From NCBI RefSeq assembly GCF_014526325.1, contig NZ_JACNMJ010000001.1:682001-746000 (forward strand): a stretch of DNA of 64,000 nt, written 5' to 3'. Source of the DNA: Psychroserpens algicola. Lineage in GTDB: Bacteria; Bacteroidota; Bacteroidia; Flavobacteriales; Flavobacteriaceae. Under the pieces are notes generated by a model, which did not search any database, was not told where the DNA came from, and saw only the letters and a program-made list of their open reading frames with translations. The position numbers and the translations under genes were made by a program. Shown piece after piece: positions 18,054 through 27,029 of this stretch (its first letter is position 1; the number at the start of each line of letters is the position of its first letter).

Positions 18054-20081
18054 ATGTATCGATTATTCTTTCTGTTGCTAATTATATTAGGTGTTCAAGA
18101 TATCAATGCCCAATCTGAAAAAATACCATTTCAACCATTAGACGTCTTTGAATTAGAATGGGCATCTAACCCTCAAATTGCTCCTGATGGCTCACAAATT
18201 GTATATAGAAGAAATGGTTATGACATCATGAAAGATACATCTAAAGGCAGTCTTTGGATTATTAATGCTGATGGTTCTTCACACCGAAAATTGACGTCTC
18301 GAGAAGTAAACGAATCACAGGCCAAATGGTCACCTTCAGGTGATAGAATAGCATTTGTAAGCGCTACTGATGAAGGTTCAGAATTGTATATGTATTGGAC
18401 TAAAACTGGACAAATCGCTAAGCTATCTCAGCTTGAAAAATCACCAGGCAATATCACATGGTCTCCAGACGGAACACAGATAGCATTTACGATGTTTATA
18501 TCTCAAAAACCACCTGTTGTAGCCGAGATGCCTGCTAAACCTAAAGGTGCCGATTGGGGAAAACCTGTTCGAATTACAGACCGGTTAAAACATGAGGCTG
18601 ATGGCAGAGGCTACATGGAACCTGGATTTACTCATATTTTTACAATACCTGCTGAAGGAGGTTCGCCACGTCAGCTAACCACAAATGATTATAATCATAA
18701 TAGTAATTTATCATTTTCACCCGATGGGAACTTCATTTATTTTTCTGCAAATCGAGTAGAAGATTGGGAATACCGCTTTAATAACAGTGAGATTTATAAA
18801 GTCAATATTACAACAAAACAAATAACAACCTTAACGTCGCAAGATGGACCAGATTACAATCCTATAGCCTCTCCTGATGGTAAAACTGTGGCTTTTTTAG
18901 GTTATTTAGACAAAGTTCAGGCGCATCAGAATACCGTTTTGCATTTAATGAATACTGACGGCAGTAACCGCAGAATTATATCATCAGCCTTAGATGAAAG
19001 TGTCTCTAATATCTCGTGGGACAACTCCGGAAAAGGGCTTTACTTTACTTATGATTTCAAAGGAAATTCTAAAATTGCCTACATCACAACTTCAGGAAAA
19101 ATCACTAAGCTAGCTGATAACTTAGGAGGTACAACACTAGGACGACCTTATGCTTCAGGTTCATATGCTGTGGCTAATAATGGTACGCTGGTTTACACAC
19201 AAACCCGACCAGAATATCCTGCCGATTTGGCTATTATTCAGAATAAAAAAGCACCAAAACTAATTACGAGTTTAAATGCTGATGTTTTAGGCCATCGTGA
19301 ATTGGGAACGACCGAAGAAGTATGGTATACATCTTCGGTTGACGGTAGAAATATTCAAGGATGGATTGTTAAGCCTCCCTTTTATGACAGTTCTAAAACG
19401 TATCCGTTACTGGTAGAAAATCATGGCGGACCAATTTTAAATTATGGCGATCGTTTTACTGCCGAAATTCAATTATACGCTGCAGATGGTTACATAGTTT
19501 TCTATCCAAATCCAAGAGGAAGCACAAGTTATGGTGAAGAGTTTGGGAACTTACTATATAATAATTATCCTGGTGAAGATTATAATGATGTTATGGATGG
19601 TGTTGATTATTTAGTCAATAAAGGCATCGTAGATAATGAAAAGCTCTTTGTTACTGGAGGAAGTGCTGGAGGTATAATGACTGCCTGGATTATTGGAAAA
19701 AATGATCGTTTTAAAGCTGCAGTTGTAGCAAAACCTGTAATGAACTGGATAAGTAAAACCTTGGTTGCTGATAATTACTTTGGCTATGCAAATTCTAGAT
19801 ATCCTGGTCAGCCATGGGAAAACTTTGAAACTTACTGGAAATTTTCACCAATTTCACTGGTAGGACATGTAGAAACACCAACTATGGTTATGGTAGGTCT
19901 TAATGATTTGAGAACACCTCCTAGTGAAGCTAAACAGTTATATCACGCATTAAAGTTGCGGAAAATTGAAACTGTTTTAGTTGAAATTCCAGATGCATCT
20001 CATGGTATTGCCAGCAAACCGAGTAACTTAATTACTAAGGTTGCTCACACTTTAGCATGGTTTAAAAAGTACAACAAGTAG
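18054..20081 (+). CDS. Secreted S9-family serine peptidase (prolyl oligopeptidase superfamily)
   Basis: The 675-aa protein has a signal peptide (MYRLFFLLLIILGVQDINAQ), a seven-bladed WD40/TolB-like propeller (about residues 30-400, with recurring SPDG/SPSG blade ends) and a C-terminal alpha/beta-hydrolase domain (about 430-675). The catalytic triad is visible: Ser537 in GGSAGG, Asp618 in GLNDLRTPP and His650 in DASHGI. The family releases dipeptides or acylated residues from peptides. A periplasmic or surface nutrient-peptide role is likely. It stands alone, converging with the feoB-associated small gene. Confidence 0.93.
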   Translation: MYRLFFLLLIILGVQDINAQSEKIPFQPLDVFELEWASNPQIAPDGSQIVYRRNGYDIMKDTSKGSLWIINADGSSHRKLTSREVNESQAKWSPSGDRIAFVSATDEGSELYMYWTKTGQIAKLSQLEKSPGNITWSPDGTQIAFTMFISQKPPVVAEMPAKPKGADWGKPVRITDRLKHEADGRGYMEPGFTHIFTIPAEGGSPRQLTTNDYNHNSNLSFSPDGNFIYFSANRVEDWEYRFNNSEIYKVNITTKQITTLTSQDGPDYNPIASPDGKTVAFLGYLDKVQAHQNTVLHLMNTDGSNRRIISSALDESVSNISWDNSGKGLYFTYDFKGNSKIAYITTSGKITKLADNLGGTTLGRPYASGSYAVANNGTLVYTQTRPEYPADLAIIQNKKAPKLITSLNADVLGHRELGTTEEVWYTSSVDGRNIQGWIVKPPFYDSSKTYPLLVENHGGPILNYGDRFTAEIQLYAADGYIVFYPNPRGSTSYGEEFGNLLYNNYPGEDYNDVMDGVDYLVNKGIVDNEKLFVTGGSAGGIMTAWIIGKNDRFKAAVVAKPVMNWISKTLVADNYFGYANSRYPGQPWENFETYWKFSPISLVGHVETPTMVMVGLNDLRTPPSEAKQLYHALKLRKIETVLVEIPDASHGIASKPSNLITKVAHTLAWFKKYNK

Positions 20082-20107
20082 TGCTTTAAAATTGCTTTGT
20101 TAACATC

Positions 20108-20251
20108 TTAGTGACAACCACAATCGTCTTGTCCGCAAGCTTTGTTGGTTGCTACTTTTCTCTTCGGAAACAGGCCAAACTTTTGCAATAAAAACCATAT
20201 CGCTAATGCTAGTGAAGTAAATACTAATATATTTTGGATAATAGTGTTCAT
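20108..20251 (-). CDS. FeoB-associated Cys-rich membrane protein (47 aa)
   Basis: A short frame begins with ATG at 20249-20251 and ends with TAA at 20108-20110. The product has one membrane helix (NILVFTSLALAIWFLLQKF, residues 7-25), a basic segment FPKRK, and a Cys-rich tail ACGQDDCGCH (Cys39, 44 and 46). This is the size and layout of the FeoB-associated Cys-rich membrane proteins. The gene follows feoB after 29 nt on the same strand. It may help ferrous iron passage or handle Fe-S or thiol chemistry at the membrane; the role is not established. Confidence 0.85.
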   Translation of the reverse strand: MNTIIQNILVFTSLALAIWFLLQKFGLFPKRKVATNKACGQDDCGCH

Positions 20252-20280
20252 AATTAGTTTGTCGTTTTATATGCTGTAAC

Positions 20281-22380
20281 TTACTTTAAAAACTGGTAGG
20301 CTATCAACGCTACAATATAAGCAAATACACTCATAATAACCAGTTGTAATATAGGCCATTTCCAACTATTAGTTTCACGTTTTACAATTGCTAATGTACT
20401 CATGCATTGCATTGCAAAGGCATAAAACAGCAATAAGGAAATCCCTGAAGCCAAAGTAAATAACTTTCCTCCGGTTGTACGGTTGGTATCTTTAGCCATT
20501 CTATTAGTTATGGTATCCACATCATCATCCTCAACACTATAAATCGTCGCTAATGTACCAACAAACACTTCTCTGGCAGCAAATGAACTTACAATTGCAA
20601 TTCCTATTTTCCAGTCGTATCCTAGCGGTTTGATTACAGGTTCTATGGCACGACCAGTGATTCCTATAAATGAATGTTCGAGTTTGTGCGAAGCTATTTT
20701 TTGTTGCAAATCTTGTTGAGATAAATTACTGGATGCATATTCGGTGGTAACAATTGCTTCAGCATTATTAAAGTTTTCACCTGGACCATAAGATGCTAAA
20801 AACCATAATACAATCGAAATGGCCAAAATGATTTTACCTGCACCAAACACAAATGATTTTGTTTTTTCTAAAACGGTTAAAGCTACATTTTTAAACAGCG
20901 GAAGTTTATAATTAGGCATTTCAACCACAAAAAATGTTTTGCTCTTAATCTTTAGTATTTTATTTAAAATCCATGCCGAGCATACAGCGGTTCCAAACCC
21001 TATCAAATAGAGTAACATTAATGTTAATGGCTGATAACCTAAGCCAAAAATACGTCCTTCAGGAATCACCAATTCAATAATGATTAAATATACAGGCAAA
21101 CGAGCAGAACAGGTGGTAAATGGAGTAACCAGTATGGTAATTAAACGCTCTTTCCAGCTTTCAATATTTCGTGTAGCCATAATCGCAGGAATTGCACATG
21201 CTGTACCTGAAATAAGAGGCACAACACTTTTTCCGCTGAGTCCAAAACGTCGCATAATACGATCCATTAAAAAGACAACACGACTCATGTATCCACTTTC
21301 TTCTAAAACAGCTATAAATAAAAACAAGAAGGCTATTTGCGGAATAAATATTACTATGCCTCCAAGTCCTGGTATGATACCTTCAGCAATTAAATCGGTA
21401 AATGCACCTTGAGGCATGATGTTTTTTGTCCATTCGCTTAAGGAAGCAAAAGCTCCATCGATAAGCTCCATAGGCACCTGAGCCCAATCGTAAATGGCTT
21501 GAAATATGGTCAATAAAATCACAAAAAAGATAAGATAGCCCCAAACCTTATGGGTTAAAATTCTATCTAATTTAATTCGTAAATCTTTAGCTGTACTGAG
21601 GTCAATAGACTGTCCTTTTTTGAGTGTATTATTTATAAATTGATAGCGCTTAATCGTTTCTTTTTGTTGCAAGCGCTTCAAATCTGCATTACTCTTTGTT
21701 TTAAAACTATCAATTGCATCAACCTGATTTCTATCTATTGTTCCAAAGTTGACATCTTGAGTAATCACTAGCCAAAGCTTGTATAGCAACTGGTTAGGAA
21801 ATGCATGTCGCAGTTTATCAAAATACGTATTATCAATTTCAGAAGCATTTAAACAAGGTGTAATTGATAAGTCTTTGTAGTTAGATATCAAATCTTTAAG
21901 CCCATTAATACCAATTTTTTTTCTGGTACTTATAAGTGCAATTTTTGTCTTCAGTTCTTTTTCCAAATACGGAATATCCAGTTGAATACCTTTATATTCC
22001 ATACGATCAGACATATTAATCACTAAAATAGTAGGAATCTCTAAGTCTTTAATCTGAGTGTAAAGCAGCAGATTTCGCTTCAAATTTTCGACATCACTAA
22101 CTACGACAGCAACATCAGGAAAATCTTTATCTTTTTTATTAAGAAGTAATTCTATTACTAGATTTTCATCTAATGACGAAGCATTTAAACTATACGTACC
22201 TGGTAAATCAATAATATGTGCTTTAACACCTCTGGGTAATTTGCAAATACCTTCTTTTTTCTCGACAGTAATCCCAGGATAATTACCTACTTTTTGGTTG
22301 AGACCTGTAAGTGCATTAAACACCGAAGTCTTTCCTGTATTAGGGTTTCCAATAAGGGCAACATTAATTTGTTTAGGCAT
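20281..22380 (-). CDS. feoB: Ferrous iron transporter FeoB
   Basis: The 699-aa protein has an N-terminal GTPase domain with G1 GNPNTGKTSVFN (about residues 11-22), G3 DLPGTYSL and G4 NMSD. A linker and two Gate-type membrane halves follow (from about residue 275, with CxxP-like GTACAIPAIMATR and TCSARLPVYLI). It imports Fe2+ across the inner membrane. Its start overlaps the feoA stop by 8 nt, so the two are translationally coupled, and a small Cys-rich protein gene follows. Length and motifs are complete. Confidence 0.96.
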   Translation of the reverse strand: MPKQINVALIGNPNTGKTSVFNALTGLNQKVGNYPGITVEKKEGICKLPRGVKAHIIDLPGTYSLNASSLDENLVIELLLNKKDKDFPDVAVVVSDVENLKRNLLLYTQIKDLEIPTILVINMSDRMEYKGIQLDIPYLEKELKTKIALISTRKKIGINGLKDLISNYKDLSITPCLNASEIDNTYFDKLRHAFPNQLLYKLWLVITQDVNFGTIDRNQVDAIDSFKTKSNADLKRLQQKETIKRYQFINNTLKKGQSIDLSTAKDLRIKLDRILTHKVWGYLIFFVILLTIFQAIYDWAQVPMELIDGAFASLSEWTKNIMPQGAFTDLIAEGIIPGLGGIVIFIPQIAFLFLFIAVLEESGYMSRVVFLMDRIMRRFGLSGKSVVPLISGTACAIPAIMATRNIESWKERLITILVTPFTTCSARLPVYLIIIELVIPEGRIFGLGYQPLTLMLLYLIGFGTAVCSAWILNKILKIKSKTFFVVEMPNYKLPLFKNVALTVLEKTKSFVFGAGKIILAISIVLWFLASYGPGENFNNAEAIVTTEYASSNLSQQDLQQKIASHKLEHSFIGITGRAIEPVIKPLGYDWKIGIAIVSSFAAREVFVGTLATIYSVEDDDVDTITNRMAKDTNRTTGGKLFTLASGISLLLFYAFAMQCMSTLAIVKRETNSWKWPILQLVIMSVFAYIVALIAYQFLK

Positions 22381-22606
22381 TAGAAATCTCTATTAAAATG
22401 TGAATAGCAGTTTCTTTTCTAATAGCGAGATGTGTTCCATTAATATTGAGATACATCGGATCTGCAAAAGGAGCAACTTGTAAAAGTTTTACCGAATTGC
22501 CTGGCAAACACCCCATTTCTAATAGTTTAAGTGGAATATGAATGGAAGAAACATCTGTAATGATAGCCTCTTGACCTCGTTTTATATCTGCTAAAGTGAC
22601 CTGCAC
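22373..22606 (-). CDS. feoA: Ferrous iron transport protein FeoA
   Basis: The 77-aa SH3-like FeoA protein is recognised by MQVTLADIKRGQEAIITDV at the start, the central LLEMGCLPGNSVKLLQVAPF block and RKETAIHILIE at the end. It is a cytosolic accessory protein that supports FeoB. It is the first gene of the feo unit, preceded by a TATTTTTG promoter element (22633-22640), and overlaps feoB by 8 nt. Confidence 0.94.
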   Translation of the reverse strand: MQVTLADIKRGQEAIITDVSSIHIPLKLLEMGCLPGNSVKLLQVAPFADPMYLNINGTHLAIRKETAIHILIEISNA

Positions 22607-22632
22607 GCTTATTTAGATTGATTTTAAAGAAG

Positions 22633-22640
22633 CAAAAATA
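22633..22640 (-). promoter_or_regulatory. -7 promoter element (TATTTTTG) of the feo operon
   Basis: Exact TAnnTTTG match on the minus strand, 26 bp before the feoA start. It separates feo transcription from the upstream SCO1-like gene. Confidence 0.5.
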
Positions 22641-22678
22641 AGTGAAAAATTCAGTGTAAAAAAATTGTTGTGATAAAA

Positions 22679-23347
22679 CTATTGATATTCTCTTTTCAGT
22701 CGCTTTATATCCTGAAGTAAGGAGTCTACTGAAGCCGGACTAATACCATTATATAACCCTCTAATTTGCTTGTCTTTATCGATGAGAGCAAAATTTTCGG
22801 TGTGCACCATTCCGTAGTCTTCAGAATCATCATCCTTTACGACTAAATATGATTTTCGTGCTAAATCATAAATTTGTTTGCGATCGCCTGTAACCAAGTT
22901 CCACTTTTTATCATTGACGCCTTTTTCAATGGCATAACGTTTCAGTTGTGCTACAGAATCAATTTCAGGAGTAACCGAATGAGATAACAGTAACACCTCA
23001 TCATCATGCAATATGTCTTGTTGAATACGATACATCTGGTCGGTCATAATCGGACAAATAGTTTGGCATGTCGTGAAAAAGAAATCGGCTACATATATTT
23101 TATTGTCATAGGTCTTTTGAGTAATCGTATCACCATTTTGATTGATGAGTTTAAAATCGGCTATTTTATGATATTTCTTTTTGTACTGAATGGTACTATC
23201 AACTAAGGATGCATCGACTCTGTTGGGTTGGTAAATTGGCAATGGTTTTTCAACATCCAGAATAGAATAAATTACTGAAATAATAAGTACTGAAACTACT
23301 AATAGAACAATGAAGAACATTTTAAACTGCTTGATATAGGCTATCAT
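22679..23347 (-). CDS. SCO1/SenC/PrrC-family thioredoxin-like copper protein
   Basis: About 222 aa from ATG 23345-23347. An N-terminal membrane anchor (MFFIVLLVVSVLIISVIYSI) is followed by a periplasmic thioredoxin fold with the copper/thiol motif FTTCQTICPIM (CxxxCP) and the conserved His in VHTENFALID. SCO proteins deliver copper to the CuA centre of cytochrome c oxidase or handle disulfides. A longer start at 23398 is rejected, because a TATTTTTG promoter element lies inside it (23385-23392). It lies upstream of feoA, but feo has its own promoter. Confidence 0.92.
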   Translation of the reverse strand: MIAYIKQFKMFFIVLLVVSVLIISVIYSILDVEKPLPIYQPNRVDASLVDSTIQYKKKYHKIADFKLINQNGDTITQKTYDNKIYVADFFFTTCQTICPIMTDQMYRIQQDILHDDEVLLLSHSVTPEIDSVAQLKRYAIEKGVNDKKWNLVTGDRKQIYDLARKSYLVVKDDDSEDYGMVHTENFALIDKDKQIRGLYNGISPASVDSLLQDIKRLKREYQ

Positions 23348-23384
23348 GTGCTGATTTTTAAAGTAATACTGTAAGATTCGAGTG

Positions 23385-23392
23385 CAAAAATA
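23385..23392 (-). promoter_or_regulatory. -7 promoter element (TATTTTTG) of the SCO1-like gene
   Basis: Exact TAnnTTTG match on the minus strand, 38 bp before the start at 23347; it decides the start codon choice. Confidence 0.5.
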
Positions 23393-23459
23393 CGACACAA
23401 TACCAACAAAATGACTACTTTTAACAAGCTATATTAGAAAAAGAAAAAAATAATTTGAT

Positions 23460-25394
23460 ATGAAGTTAAGACTACTTATTCTCTTTGTATATACATGCTC
23501 AATGTCATTTTCACAGGATTTTGACGGTACATTAAATAGCATTCGTGAAGCAGAAGCAAAATCGGCATTGAGTCATATCATGCAACGCTCAAACCTCAAT
23601 ACTGGGAATTATGATTTAAAATATCACAGGCTAGAACTAAACGTCGATCCTTCGGTAGCTTTTATTTCGGGCGCTGTGACTTCATATTTTGAAGCAAAAA
23701 GTGATATGAGTTCTATTACTTTTGATTTAGCATCAAATATGATTGTTTCTCAAGTATTACAACGTGGTAATCCCTTGGCATTTACTCAAAATACAGATGA
23801 TGAATTAATCATTACGCTACCAACGACACTAGCTACCGGAGTTTTAGATTCGTTAACAGTGAGTTACTCCGGAAACCCAATAAGCTCAGGTTTTGGTTCA
23901 TTTGAACAAACCACACATAATGGAGATCCTGTCATCTGGACCCTTTCTGAACCTTATGGTGCTAAAGGCTGGTGGCCTTGCAAACAGGACTTAATTGATA
24001 AAATAGATTCGGTAGATGTATTTATGACTACGCCTCAATTTAATGCATCCAATGAGCCGTATATATCTGTTTCTAATGGGTTGGAGCAAAGTCAAATTAT
24101 CAACGGAAACGAGAAAACAACACATTTTAAGCATCGCTATCCAATTCCTGCGTATCTCATTGCCATCGCTGCAACCAACTATGAAGTATATTCGCATACA
24201 GTTCCTAACAATGGAAATCCTTTTGACATTGTCAATTATGTATATCCGGAAAATTTAATTTCTGCACAAAATAGCACACCAGTTACTGTTGACATTATGA
24301 ACCTTTTTACCAACCTATTTGAAGAGTATCCATTTGCTAACGAAAAATATGGTCATGCACAATTCGGCTGGGGAGGCGGTATGGAACACACCACAGTTTC
24401 ATTTATGGGAAGTTTTGATCGCAACTTAATAGCTCATGAACTTGCGCATCAATGGTTTGGAAATAAAATTACCTGCGGAAGCTGGAAAGACATTTGGTTA
24501 AATGAAGGTTTTGCTACATACCTCTCAGGAATTGTATATGAAAACTTAGATAATAACAATAATTTTATAGCCTGGAAACAACAACGTAATGCGTCAATAA
24601 CCTCTGCTCCTGATGGCGCTGTGTATTTAAGTGATATTGATACAACAAATGTCAGTAGAATTTTTAATGGCCGACTTTCTTATAATAAAGGCGCAATGGT
24701 ATTACACATGTTGCGTAAAAAGCTTGGAGATTCCAACTTTTTTCAAGCGCTACAAGAGTATCTGGCAACACCTATACATGCTTTTGACTATGCAAAAACT
24801 AATGAATTTATAGCCATAGTAGAAACGTCTTCTAGTGAAGATTTAACTGAATTTTTCAATGACTGGCTGTACAATCAAGGGCATCCGAGTTATACTGTTT
24901 CCTGGAATCAACCCACTGATAATGAGGTTTCCATAACTTTAAACCAATCGCAAAGCCATGCGTCAGTCTCTTTTTTTGAAGCACCTGTTCCCATTCGTTT
25001 AATTGGTACACTTGGAGAAGAATTAAATCTTATTTTAAATCACACCACTAATGGAGAAACCTTTACAGAAACTGTTAGTTTTGAAATTCAGGACATTATA
25101 TTCGACCCAGAATCTGATTTGATTTCGGCAAATAACGTGGTTTTACATACCGAAGAATTTGACTCCAACAACACACTAATTGTATATCCTAATCCAACTA
25201 CTGATGTCCTATATATTGAAAAACCTGATTTAATGAGCGTTTCAGAAATACGCGTTTTTAATACACTCGGACAGTTAATTGGTTCTTACAACTGGCAACA
25301 GACTATAAATACGAGTTCTTGGTCTTCAGGAGTATTATTTGTTCAATTTCAAACTAACGAAGGTAGCATTATTAAATCGGTGTTAAAAAATTAG
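23460..25394 (+). CDS. Secreted M1-family metallo-aminopeptidase with type IX sorting domain
   Basis: The 644-aa protein has a signal peptide (LRLLILFVYTCSMSFSQ), an M1 N-terminal beta domain, and the catalytic domain with GGGMEHT (305-311), zinc motif HELAH (326-330) and the second Glu in WLNEGFATYL (Glu349). The last about 75 residues (YPNPTTDVLYIE, VFNTLGQLIGSYN, then a basic end) form a type A C-terminal sorting domain, so the enzyme is probably exported by the type IX system and anchored or released outside. It cleaves N-terminal amino acids from peptides. It is a single-gene unit diverging from the SCO1-like gene. Confidence 0.94.
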   Translation: MKLRLLILFVYTCSMSFSQDFDGTLNSIREAEAKSALSHIMQRSNLNTGNYDLKYHRLELNVDPSVAFISGAVTSYFEAKSDMSSITFDLASNMIVSQVLQRGNPLAFTQNTDDELIITLPTTLATGVLDSLTVSYSGNPISSGFGSFEQTTHNGDPVIWTLSEPYGAKGWWPCKQDLIDKIDSVDVFMTTPQFNASNEPYISVSNGLEQSQIINGNEKTTHFKHRYPIPAYLIAIAATNYEVYSHTVPNNGNPFDIVNYVYPENLISAQNSTPVTVDIMNLFTNLFEEYPFANEKYGHAQFGWGGGMEHTTVSFMGSFDRNLIAHELAHQWFGNKITCGSWKDIWLNEGFATYLSGIVYENLDNNNNFIAWKQQRNASITSAPDGAVYLSDIDTTNVSRIFNGRLSYNKGAMVLHMLRKKLGDSNFFQALQEYLATPIHAFDYAKTNEFIAIVETSSSEDLTEFFNDWLYNQGHPSYTVSWNQPTDNEVSITLNQSQSHASVSFFEAPVPIRLIGTLGEELNLILNHTTNGETFTETVSFEIQDIIFDPESDLISANNVVLHTEEFDSNNTLIVYPNPTTDVLYIEKPDLMSVSEIRVFNTLGQLIGSYNWQQTINTSSWSSGVLFVQFQTNEGSIIKSVLKN

Positions 25395-25435
25395 GCATTA
25401 AACAGATTAAAATTTTCTAAATCACCCTAAAACAC

Positions 25436-25443
25436 TACTTTTG
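25436..25443 (+). promoter_or_regulatory. -7 promoter element (TACTTTTG) of the rseP-like gene
   Basis: Exact TAnnTTTG match, 29 bp before the ATG at 25473. Confidence 0.5.
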
Positions 25444-25472
25444 TCGCTTAGAATTTTTTAGGATTAAAGACA

Positions 25473-26798
25473 ATGGAGTTTGTAATAAGAATATCTCAAT
25501 TTTTACTGAGTCTTTCATTACTAATCGTATTACACGAATTAGGACATTTTATACCAGCAAAATTATTTAAAACCAGAGTAGAAAAGTTTTACCTCTTTTT
25601 TGATATAAAGTACTCTTTATTTAAAAAGAAGATTGGTGAAACCGTTTACGGAATTGGATGGTTGCCTTTAGGCGGTTATGTGAAAATTGCTGGAATGATT
25701 GATGAAAGTATGGACAAAGAGCAAATGAATCAACCACCTCAACCCTGGGAATTTCGCTCTAAACCAGCCTGGCAACGCTTAATTATTATGCTTGGTGGAG
25801 TTACAGTTAACTTTATTTTAGCTTACGTAATTTATGTTTTTATTGCTTTTATTTATGGTGATAAAACCACTAAAGTTGAAAGTCTAAAAGACGGCTATTG
25901 GATTGAAAACAAACTGCTTCAAGATATTGGTTTTAAAACCGGAGACAAGATTTTAAAGGTTAACGACTTAAAGGTTGTTAATGATTATGACGTACGCTCA
26001 AATATTATCGGAGCCGAGTCTATTACAATTAGAAGGAATGGGCAAGAAAAAGTCATCACACTTCCTGAGGATTTCTTAGGGCAATTTTCTTCAGCAAAAA
26101 GTAGAGATTTATTTGAACGTAGAATCCCATTTATGATTGGCGCTATAGCTGATACTTCATCAAATAAAGATGTTGATGTAAAACCAGAAGATATTATTAC
26201 TACTATTGATGGCAAACCTTTGCGATATTTTGATCAGTTAGATTCATTAATGACTGGATATAAAAATCAAACCTTAAACGTTGAATTATTAAGAGGAGAT
26301 GAAACCATTACTCGACAATTAAAAGTTGACCAAAATGGCAAATTCGGAATTCAAGCTGCCTTAGATTATGATCGTTTTGCTGAATTAGGCTATTTTGATA
26401 TTGCTATTCAAACCTATACTTTCGGTGAGAGTTTTGGTGCTGGAGGAAGAGATTTCGTAGAAACCCTTCAAAAATATGGTGCTCAATTAAAAGCCATATT
26501 TAATCCAAGTACTGGTGCTTACAAAGGCGTTGGTGGTTTTAAGGCTATTTATAGCATTTTCCCGAGTGTTTGGAGTTGGCAGGCATTTTGGGCATTAACC
26601 GCCTTCTTATCAATTATGTTAGGCGTTCTTAACCTATTACCAATTCCAGCTTTAGATGGTGGTCATGTCATGTTTTTATTATTTGAAATGATCTCTGGAC
26701 GAAAGCCAAGCGAAAAGTTTTTAGAACGCGCTCAGCTGGTTGGATTCGTGATATTAATTACATTGGTACTGTTTGCCAATATCAACGATTGGATTTAG
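25473..26798 (+). CDS. rseP: RIP metalloprotease RseP (site-2 protease)
   Basis: The 441-aa inner-membrane zinc protease has HELGH at residues 21-25 in the first TM segment, the G-x-G-loop motif PLGGYVKIAGM, two central PDZ-like regions (about 130-300) and NLLPIPALDGGH in a C-terminal TM segment. It performs intramembrane cleavage of anti-sigma factors or signal peptides. Length and motif order are complete. It is transcribed alone, followed by tRNA-Asn. Confidence 0.95.
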   Translation: MEFVIRISQFLLSLSLLIVLHELGHFIPAKLFKTRVEKFYLFFDIKYSLFKKKIGETVYGIGWLPLGGYVKIAGMIDESMDKEQMNQPPQPWEFRSKPAWQRLIIMLGGVTVNFILAYVIYVFIAFIYGDKTTKVESLKDGYWIENKLLQDIGFKTGDKILKVNDLKVVNDYDVRSNIIGAESITIRRNGQEKVITLPEDFLGQFSSAKSRDLFERRIPFMIGAIADTSSNKDVDVKPEDIITTIDGKPLRYFDQLDSLMTGYKNQTLNVELLRGDETITRQLKVDQNGKFGIQAALDYDRFAELGYFDIAIQTYTFGESFGAGGRDFVETLQKYGAQLKAIFNPSTGAYKGVGGFKAIYSIFPSVWSWQAFWALTAFLSIMLGVLNLLPIPALDGGHVMFLLFEMISGRKPSEKFLERAQLVGFVILITLVLFANINDWI

Positions 26799-26853
26799 AA
26801 AAAAATTAATTATTTTTTTTAAAAAAATCTTTTTTTAAACTTAAAAAATAGTA

Positions 26854-26861
26854 TATATTTG
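26854..26861 (+). promoter_or_regulatory. -7 promoter element (TATATTTG) of tRNA-Asn
   Basis: Exact TAnnTTTG match ending 22 bp before the tRNA, in a very AT-rich stretch after rseP. Confidence 0.6.
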
Positions 26862-26883
26862 CGCTCGCTAATGCGATAAACAC

Positions 26884-26957
26884 TCCTCCTTAGCTCAGTT
26901 GGTTAGAGCATCTGACTGTTAATCAGAGGGTCCTTGGTTCGAGCCCAAGAGGAGGAG
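26884..26957 (+). tRNA. tRNA-Asn (anticodon GTT)
   Basis: A full cloverleaf is visible. Acceptor strands TCCTCCT (26884-26890) and AGGAGGA (26950-26956) pair, with discriminator G. The D arm is GCTCAGTTGGTTAGAGC. The anticodon arm CTGACTGTTAATCAG shows GTT, and the T arm CTTGGTTCGAGCCCAAG is canonical. The 3' CCA is not encoded. Confidence 0.97.
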
Positions 26958-26964
26958 CTTCATT

Positions 26965-26994
26965 AAAAATCCCACCATTTCTGGTGGGATTTTT
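26965..26994 (+). terminator. Intrinsic terminator after tRNA-Asn
   Basis: AAAAATCCCACCA pairs with TGGTGGGATTTTT around a TTTC loop, followed by more T. The hairpin could also act for the convergent operon that ends at 27030. Confidence 0.9.
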
Positions 26995-27029
26995 TTATTT
27001 TCAATCTCAAGCAAAGCCCATATAACTAA

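Noticed and set aside
23348-23398. Extended N-terminus for the SCO1-like protein
   Set aside because: A TATTTTTG promoter element lies within it, and the inner start places the membrane anchor correctly.
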